Part shown: in pieces, positions 57,016 to 64,000 of the stretch | How positions within the stretch are numbered: position 1 is the first letter of the stretch | Layout of the letters: each line of letters starts with the position of its first letter | Origin: Heliocidaris tuberculata | Lineage: Eukaryota; Echinodermata; Echinoidea; Camarodonta; Echinometridae | Assembly (NCBI GenBank): GCA_025618425.1 | Contig: CM046850.1 | Span: 29,477,347 to 29,541,346 of the forward strand | Length of the DNA: 64,000 nucleotides | Direction: 5' to 3' | Made by a program: the position numbers and the translations under genes | Notes under the pieces: model-generated | Databases searched by the model: none | Told to the model about the DNA's origin: nothing | What the model saw: only the letters and a program-made list of their open reading frames with translations

Positions 57016-57129
57016 TTAGAAAAATGACATGTAATCAAAGTTAGGAGCTCCAGTAGTGCAGGACATTGACTTTTGACCTATTGTCACCAGAGCATGTGTC
57101 ATATAACTCACAGAACTGTGAGATACACT

Positions 57130-57514
57130 TAAAGATAAAGTTGAGTTCTGGTCATGAGATTGCATTGTGAAAGAAACTGTCTCAAAGCAATTGGGAAAGG
57201 TTGATTATATAGCACATAAGAATTTATGTGTGCTGTAAAGTTTTGGAATCACCAAAATGATAAGAAATTGACTCAATCCTGCAGAGAGTCACATATACTG
57301 CACACATAAATGTGTATATGGGACTACACACAAATGTTCGGCCTGAACATTTCAGCTGTTTCTTGTCATATTTTGAATGTGAGAGCATTTGAAGAGCAAT
57401 CCTTTTCAGGGGACATATCTGCTACATGAATGATAATCTTTCAAACTAACATAAAAAGAATGAAAAAGCTCACAAATTATTTTTTACCTTTCCCAGAACT
57501 CAAGCTTTCCTTTA
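57130..57514 (+). mobile_element. Dispersed MITE (AAGTTGAGTTCTGG ends), copy 3
   Basis: Shares GGAATCACCAAAATGATAAG and AGAGCATTTGAAGAGCAATC with copy 2, ending CCCAGAACTCAAGCTTTCC. Confidence 0.8.
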
Positions 57515-58796
57515 ATAGTGCACTGATAGCCTGCCTTCTAATATAATGTAATACATTTATTATCAAAATATCACTGCCTTTGTTCTTGGAAATGACACAT
57601 GTATGTACATTGGACCCTCATTATAACAAACTCCATTGGACCAAGTTAATTTCCTTGTTATATCCAAACCTTGTTATATCAGAACTAAATAACAATAAAA
57701 TACAAAGGAGTGGGACCAAGAAAGTTACATTGATATTACGAGAATTTATTATAACAGTGTTCTTTATAACGAGGTTCCACTGTTTTGAAAACCTCTTCAC
57801 CACAAGCCCCTAATGTGAAAGACTATACATATGTTTTCTTAGAGCTATTGTACTTGTATTGACAGACCATAGGATATTGCCAACAGTGCTGTGCTATGAA
57901 AATTACATTGTCTTTTCTTGCCACTCTTGAAGATGAAATCACATGAAAGCATTGTGAGAGTAAGAGAGTTGTCTTTATTTCATCAATTCAGTGTCAAATT
58001 GTTACTCTTGGCAACAAAATGTGAACAGGACGATTATGTTTTTGTCTCGCCTGTGTAGCTTGGGGAGGAAGACTATAGGCGCCACTATTTCTGCCCCCCC
58101 TGAGATCTCGACCGTCGACAGCGCGATTGCGCCGAAAATTGGCACGCATGTTGTCCACAATGTAATCTACAAAATTGTTTAGTTAAATGCTCTGAAATAA
58201 TTTCACATTAATTAATTATGCTAATTTATGCGTGAAATCAGAATTTTCCTCTAAATCATTAAATAAAGCTCAAAAAAATGCTTATTATTGGTCTAGACAC
58301 TTTTTCCAGTATTCTTAGCAAACATACTTGAAAAAAAATTCGATATCAAAATTGATTTCTCATGTATTTTATTGTATTATAAATTTATTATGTCTTTGTT
58401 TGTTTTTTTACCTTTTGTTTTTTACTGGTTTTTTTTAAATGAAATTTGTCAGGAACACTTGCGATCATAAACAGCATAAAATAAATTAATTTTAATCGGT
58501 AAAAGTAAAAATATTCATAGATTTATAAATTCTGGCTGAAAACACATTTTGTATTGAAATTATACATGAAATCACGTTTTGGAGCAATTTTTTGTCTGAC
58601 GTGCAAGTACGAAATGTTGCGCAACTTCGGAACTGCATGCCTGGACGTCGCGAATTTGGTCTCAAAAGATGCGTGAGATTCGAAAGAAAAAAGTCCTGAA
58701 ACGCAACGGCGATTGTTTTGCGTGTTGTGGGCATATCGCGAGAAACGTCTAGGGAGGGTGGATTCTGCCCCCCCCCCCCCCCCCCGGCCCTTTTAA
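57515..58796. other. Intergenic DNA, no gene seen
   Basis: A GATCTCGACCGTCGACAGCG patch (58103-58122) and GATGCGTGAGATTCGAAAGA (58669-58688) echo the repeat at 50337; a C-run lies at 58768-58785. Open frames are short and unsupported. Confidence 0.55.
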
Positions 58797-59340
58797 GGTT
58801 AAAGGCGCAGGTCAAGTTTTGAAATGAGTCGAATTTGATCAAGATCAAAGGTCCAAAGGTGAATGAACTGTCTACAAAAAGCACTGTAATCACAATAACT
58901 TTCTATGAATTTGAGGAAGAATCACCAAATTCATACCACAGGTACATCTCTTAAAGGCGCAGGTCAAGTTCGAAAATGAGTTGAATCTGACCAAGGTCAA
59001 AGGTAAATGTCAATGAACTTTCAGTGAAAATCACCTCACATGTAATAACTTTGTACCTTTGAGGTAGGATCACCAAATTCAAATCACGAGTACTGGTATA
59101 TCTCTTGAAGGTGCATGTCATGTTTGTAAATGGATCAATGTAAAAGGTCAAAAGGTCATTAACATTTCAGTGAAAATCACTTTACATGTTCATATATGAC
59201 TTTTTGTACCATTGAGGTATGATCACCAGATTCATACCACAGTTACATTACATCCCTTTAAGGCACAGCTCAAGTTCGAAAAATTGGTCAAATCTGACCT
59301 AGGTCAAAGTCAAAAGGTCAATAAACTTCATTGAAAGCTT
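58797..59340 (+). repeat. ~155-bp tandem repeat, about 3.5 units
   Basis: Units start at about 58797, 58950, 59104 and 59258, each opening AAGG(C/T)GCAGGTCAAGTT, containing AAGGTCAAAGGT-type sequence and closing GAGGTA(G)GATCACCAAATTCA. Units differ by roughly 20%. The array begins right after a C-run. Confidence 0.85.
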
Positions 59341-59399
59341 GAGTATTAACATCATTCACAAACAGCATTGTTTCATTTTCCAGGGATAAAATGTATGTA

Positions 59400-60059
59400 A
59401 CATCATCACTATTGCTTTAATAATAAAGCTGCCAGACCAAAGTTGACATTCTCAGTCGCATAGTGAGATGCAGGTAAGACAACGCTTGGCATTTCCCTTA
59501 TTTAATAAAACGCTCCCCCACATCCTAATCAAATGATTGGTTAGATGTCACATGGGATTCATTTGTTGGGATTATTACACAATTCTGTTTCCCATACCGT
59601 CATTGCTTTTACTGTTACTAATTCTATCATGTAATTTCAAGAAATATCGCTAATCATATGGAAAAGGTTAGTCTGACTTAACTAAAACGGACACAAGGCA
59701 AAACGAAACTCCCAAATCTCACTTGTCCCAGAAATCCAGTGTAAGATTACTGGTATGTGATCATACTAGTAAGTGATTGTTGCATGTTATTTATTATCAA
59801 TTGTTCAGGGCATTCGTTATCATTTTGATTTTCTTTAGTCTCTACCATATTTGTATTCATATCAAATGACAGTGGTTCATTAAAAATCAATTGAACAAAT
59901 AATATGCTGGTCCTGTCATAATTTTTGAATTTTCCCACAAGTTCAATAATAATCGGACCTAAGTTTGGCCCATGGTGGAATGTAGAGAGGGATTTGAGTA
60001 CGGAAATTGTTGCATAAGAACCTGTGTTGGGAGGAAATATTTAATGTAAATTAAGTCTG
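59400..60059. other. Intergenic DNA, no gene seen
   Basis: AT-rich, no repeat family or exon recognised. Confidence 0.55.
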
Positions 60060-60307
60060 TTTAATCATTTATGTAGTTGTTGACTGATTGATTGATTGAC
60101 CAATTTATTAGAGTGTTGATTGATTGCTTGGTTGGTTGATTGATTGATAGATTAGTTGGCTGATTGGTTGATTGGTTGGTAGATTAGTTGGTTGATTGAT
60201 TGATTGGTAGATTGAATGATTGATAGATTAGTTGGCTGATTGGTTGATTGATTGATAGATTAGTTGGCTGATTGGTTGATTGATTGGTAGATTAGTTGGC
60301 TGATTGG

Positions 60308-60352
<45 letters not shown>

Positions 60353-60640
60353 AAATTGAATGATTGATAGATTAGTTGGCTGACTGGTTGATTGATAGAT
60401 TAGTTGGCCGATTGGTTGATTGATTGGTAGATTAGTTGGCTTATTGTTGATTGATTGATTGATTAGTTGGCTGATTGATTGGTTGGTGGATTAATTGATT
60501 GGTTGATTGATATTAGTTGGCTGATTGTTTGATTGGTTGATTGATATTAGTTGGCTGATTGTAGAATTGGTTGATTGATATTGGTTGGCTGATTGATTGA
60601 TTGATTGATTGGTATATTGATTGATTGGTTGATTGATTAT
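60060..60640 (+). repeat. TTGATTGATTGG-type tandem array
   Basis: About 580 bp of TTGATTGA/TTGGTTGA 4-mers with a higher-order unit containing AGATTAGTTGGCTGATTGGT repeated about eight times. Confidence 0.95.
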
Positions 60641-62175
60641 TATTTTTGACTTGTTTAAAAGTTGATGGGTGAGTGATTTATACTCAAATACTAACAAAGG
60701 AGATGCTTTAAAACTTGTACCAACCATGAAAGTATGATATTGAGATTTCGAATTAAAATAATAGCTATGGGATATATGAAAATAAATCAATATAAAACTT
60801 GCGACTAGTCCGTCCGTAAGAAACTTTGATCTGTCAATGGGTCTGAACACCCCCATATATCCCCGACCGAGAGTTCCGCCGCATCTTCATCAATTTGTGG
60901 AAATGTCACAAAAGATATATATATTTGAGTGACAGATTAATCTCAGGGTCAACTTATTGTTGAGGGGGGAGGGGGGTGCCGGGAGTCAGAAGAATATAGG
61001 CCTACATTTGCGAATGCTCAATTTTGAACATTTTTATCTAATCATGTGAATAATTATTGTTATGGTAGCTCTAAATTAGTACATGAAAGCCGACTATAAT
61101 ACAATCGATAATTTTCAACTAACATATTTTCCTGTATCGTATTTTAGGCTTATTGCTTTAATTGATCTCGGTTTACATTTTGAAATGAAATTAGGTCGGA
61201 TCAGACCATCTATGGACTATGGTTATGATATGACCCTGACCCACATCTGCGCGGCGATTTCAACGCGATTTTCTCAGCTCATTGATTGAAAGTTTCAGAT
61301 TGTTGCTATGTAAACGGTTTACAGGCGGGTATTCCTACGCGTTACATGTAACAATGTTTGAACTTGCATAAGATATTTAAATTTTAATCTTTATATGTTT
61401 CTTATACTGCAAGTTTGATTTTCTGTCCAAGGATCCAATTTTAAATCGAAAAAATATGAATGAAAGATGAAAATATGAAATTTTTGATTAAAAAAAATGA
61501 TACACGGTTGCGGATGGATATTAAGCGATCCTCTTCGTGAACTTTGCTTTTCGTCAATTGAATTTGACAACTACGATGAAAGTAGTGAAAAAGAATGAAG
61601 AAAACTAAGGGCAGAGTACCAGGTCATCATGGAAAGGTGTATATGAACCTTGCATTATCAAATCAGTCTAAAGATGTTTATGGAACTCGCCCCTATGGAG
61701 GTCGAAAAGGTAAGCATAATACGAGAGTGAAGACAAGTTCAGTCCCGTGTGCTCTTTTCTGTGTAGTCGTGTCGTCGTCTGGTCTCTCGCTGGCCTGTAG
61801 GCTGTAGACTCTACATAGCGTTGCCGTTGCCTGGCCTAGCCTTTGCCTGCGCCTTGCCCTTGGGCCTCGCAAAAGAGCTCCTCCGCCTGTCGCCCCTCGA
61901 GTTCTGCCTTAAAGCAGCGGGCGCGGCGAGGGCCGCTGTTGAGCCTATCTGCAAGCATTGTTGACATGCCTAACACTCTAGACCCTACACTAAAAAAGTA
62001 ACAGTAACAGTTAGATCTAGATCTAGATCTAGTCTAAGTTAATGCCAAACTAAAGTAAAAAAAGGAAAAAAAGTGAGTGTTGTTAAAATCTGACTTAGAA
62101 TAGCCACAGTCGAGCCCTGGCACTGCCAGACTGCCACTGCCTGGTAATGATGTCTGGGGGATTTTTCTAGTCGAA
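60641..62175 (+). other. Intergenic DNA around the 61595 exon candidate
   Basis: Contains only the candidate exon at 61595-61709, a GC-richer patch (61830-61940) and an AGATCT repeat (62012-62035). Confidence 0.5.
61595..61709 (+). CDS. Unrecognised candidate first coding exon
   Basis: An ATG at 61595 opens MKKTKGRVPGHHGKVYMNLA, then LSNQSKDVYGTRPYGGRK, ending at AAAAG/GTAAGC (intron from 61710). A short upstream ORF (ATG near 61576) overlaps it in another frame. The peptide is basic, non-repetitive, and lies in a stretch free of recognised repeats. Downstream exons were not found before the right edge, where only a foldback element, another TIR element and a LINE scrap occur. No family is recognised. 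It could be a chance ORF with a lucky donor. Confidence 0.35.
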
Positions 62176-63019
62176 TCTGGGCTAACTCGGCACTAGTCTA
62201 GGGTGAAGTCGGCCCTAGTCTAGGCCTAGATCTACTGGAAATGAAATCGATCATGAAATTCCAATCCGTAAGGTTTTGTTTTAATTACTAAATAGGGGGG
62301 TCTACTAGCTAAGAATACGTTTTTTAAACATTATTTTGATAGAATTGTATGAAATACTTTGAAGATAATCTTGCAATTTTCTTGGGCTAATATCATACTA
62401 AAGTGACATTTTGGGCAGTTTAATCACTCACAGCTCGCATATACATGTACTATATTCACAATCGCCGTGCTTTGCATTCACTGACTCAGTGACTGTGTTT
62501 GGTACCCGGACTCGTATCTGGAGACATATTTTGATGAATGAATTAGACTACTGCGAAATTCCGTAGATCTTAATCATATCTGAAACATATAGACCTACTA
62601 ACTAACATCTCATTATATGCTAGTTCCAAATTCATGATGGATGAAACAAATTTACCGAATTTTCCAGTAATTTGCAATTTTGCAAAATGTGTGTCCGACT
62701 CATTGCTCCGAATACCGTACCAAACACAGTGCATGCTATGGCCTACGCACAGCGATTTGGAGCAGTGTCGTGTGATTAAACTGCATAAAAATGTCACTTT
62801 TATATCATGTTAGCTCAAGAAAATTGCAAGATTATCTTAAAAGTTATTATTATATACAATTCTATCAAAAAGAATGGTTAATAAACATATTCTTAGCTAG
62901 TAATCACAACAATACCTTACGGATTGGTATTTCATGATTGATTTAAACCCTCCAGGCTAACTCGGCCTCACTTTTCCCTTAGTGCCGAGTTCGCCCTAGT
63001 GCCGAGTTAGCCCGACCCC
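62176..63019. mobile_element. Large foldback element, copy 2
   Basis: The same terminal motif (GGGCTAACTCGGCACTAG; inverted GTGCCGAGTTAGCCCGACCC) and the same arm sequences as the copy at 21613, including CAATCGCCG and AGTGACATTTT. Roughly 85% alike by eye; arms are diverged from each other. Confidence 0.85.
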
Positions 63020-63111
63020 TTTTAGTCAGTAACTACACTATAGTACTGTAGACTAACTTACGTTACAAATTCAAACGATCAGATTTTTTCAGATCTTCTG
63101 GAAAATACTGT

Positions 63112-63569
63112 CAGTAGAGGCGCGTGGCTGATATTGGAGACTGTCTCCTATTTGGGAGACCATCTCTATTATCAGAGACTTACATGTATGTCAACATTTT
63201 TGATGGCCTATTTGGGAGACAGTCTCCCATTTTGGAGACCAATTTTCTTTGTTTACATTTGCAGCAAAGGGATTACCTTAGCTCAAAATGAAAATGTAAT
63301 AAGCAGATTCCTCATGAAAAAGTACCCCTTTTGACCGTCTACATCTACTTTAAAAATCCACCGTCTACTTTTGTTTTCATAACATTTTTTGTTATGACCC
63401 ACACACAAAACAAATGGGCTTCAGATTTCTGAGGGGAAAAAATTGGCCGAGAAAAAGTGCCTTGTTGTTGGTGTTGTTTCTACTGTCCTCTTGTTAGCAT
63501 AGTCTCCAATATCAGAGACTGTCTCCCAAGTGGGAGAGAGTCTCCCAAAGCGGCCGTGCGCCTCTACTG
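63112..63569. mobile_element. TIR element with GGAGACAGTCTCC sub-repeats
   Basis: Termini CAGTAGAGGCGCG and inverted GCGCCTCTACTG. Near both ends a palindromic unit (GGAGACTGTCTCC, GGGAGACAGTCTCCC, ATATCAGAGACT) is repeated. The centre is non-coding. No clear target duplication could be fixed by eye. Confidence 0.75.
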
Positions 63570-63794
63570 ACTGTAGACTAGACCCTATAGATCTAGACTC
63601 TAGTCTGTATGTAAAAAAAATACATGTAGACTCAAGCTCAACCAAATTTCATGTCATTTGAGACCTAACTATCCCTTTAGTAACAGTTATAATTAAGTTA
63701 CATTGTAGAAAAATAATCACACGTCACCTTCACGGAAGTGACGTAATAATGATCTAGACCTAATTTAGATCTATAGACTATACAATGTCAAAAT

Positions 63795-64000
63795 TATGGA
63801 GTTCCTGAAGGGCAAGGTTCAGTGCTGCATCCCCTTCTCTTCCTTATGATATTGTTAATTCTTCTGATCTTTTCAAATTTCCTTTTTGCCAATGACACAA
63901 TAACTACTTACTATGAGCTACAAGTCTAGAATCTACAAACCCTTGTAAACAAGGACATTTGCAATGTTTCTTTATGGTTTGAAGTACATAAATTGTTGTT
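63795..64000 (+). pseudogene. Decayed LINE reverse transcriptase fragment at window edge
   Basis: Translation from 63795 reads YGVPEGQGSVLHPLLFL, then SNFLFANDTITTYYELQV, a stop, and NLQTLVNKDICNVSLWFEV. This is RT motif B (GVPxGxxxGPLLF), the catalytic box with FADD changed to FAND, and the downstream helix. The Gly before PLLF is His. The catalytic Asp loss and internal stop show it is dead. It runs off the right edge. Confidence 0.8.

Noticed and set aside
1..64000. CRISPR arrays, operons, phage or prokaryotic defence systems
   Set aside because: The window is clearly a eukaryotic nuclear genome with spliced animal genes; the repeats are transposons and satellites.

Overview
This is a eukaryotic, intron-rich and repeat-dense stretch of a non-vertebrate animal genome. 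An echinoderm, probably a sea urchin, is my best guess. The exons match conserved metazoan proteins, introns have GT-AG ends, and the spaces between exons are packed with short non-coding DNA transposons, tRNA-derived SINEs, LINE fragments, G-runs and TACATGTA-type palindromes. The species call is inference; no rRNA, mitochondrial or species-specific marker is present.

Three protein genes are well supported. (1) CAB39/MO25, the scaffold that activates LKB1 and STE20-family kinases, lies on the minus strand. Five exons with coding sequence (8842 down to 644) give the first 228 residues; the C-terminal third lies off the left end. A candidate non-coding first exon is near 22652. (2) A two-exon gene on the minus strand (36136 to 33876) encodes a complete 307-residue PAPS-dependent sulfotransferase-like protein. 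(3) RBM18, a single-RRM RNA-binding protein, lies on the plus strand (44474 to 55411): five exons, 285 residues, complete from ATG to stop, with a long Ser/Thr tail that the human protein lacks. Two unrecognised exon candidates (minus, 24157-24238 and from 24635) and one unrecognised first-exon candidate (plus, 61595-61709) are reported as such.

Layout. 1-8854: CAB39 coding exons separated by MITE-filled introns. 8855-22650: one very long CAB39 intron holding TTAA-flanked MITEs, hAT MITEs, foldback elements and simple repeats. 22484-23897: a 1.41-kb near-perfect palindrome with 702-bp arms, each arm carrying the CpG-rich candidate CAB39 promoter and first exon. 24100-25400: unrecognised minus-strand exons and a CRE-like site. 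25600-31740: two hAT-type elements with exact or near-exact 8-bp target duplications, one containing a piggyBac-like MITE and the other a nearly complete LINE. 31900-33230: a long GAA array and tRNA-like SINEs. 33500-36140: the sulfotransferase gene. 36400-44050: five more mobile elements (a L1-Tx1-like 3' end, a 1.4-kb TIR element with a hAT MITE inside, and two LINE RT fragments). 44470-55411: RBM18 with MITEs in its introns. 55412-64000: repeats, including a 155-bp tandem array carrying AGGTCA half-sites, a TTGA/TTGG array, a second large foldback element, and a decayed RT at the right edge.

The three genes do not form a pathway; they are ordinary neighbours. What is unusual is the amount and nesting of terminal-inverted-repeat DNA and the promoter-bearing palindrome. 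I found no CRISPR array, operon or other prokaryotic-type system, and no clear evidence of a wholly new biological system.
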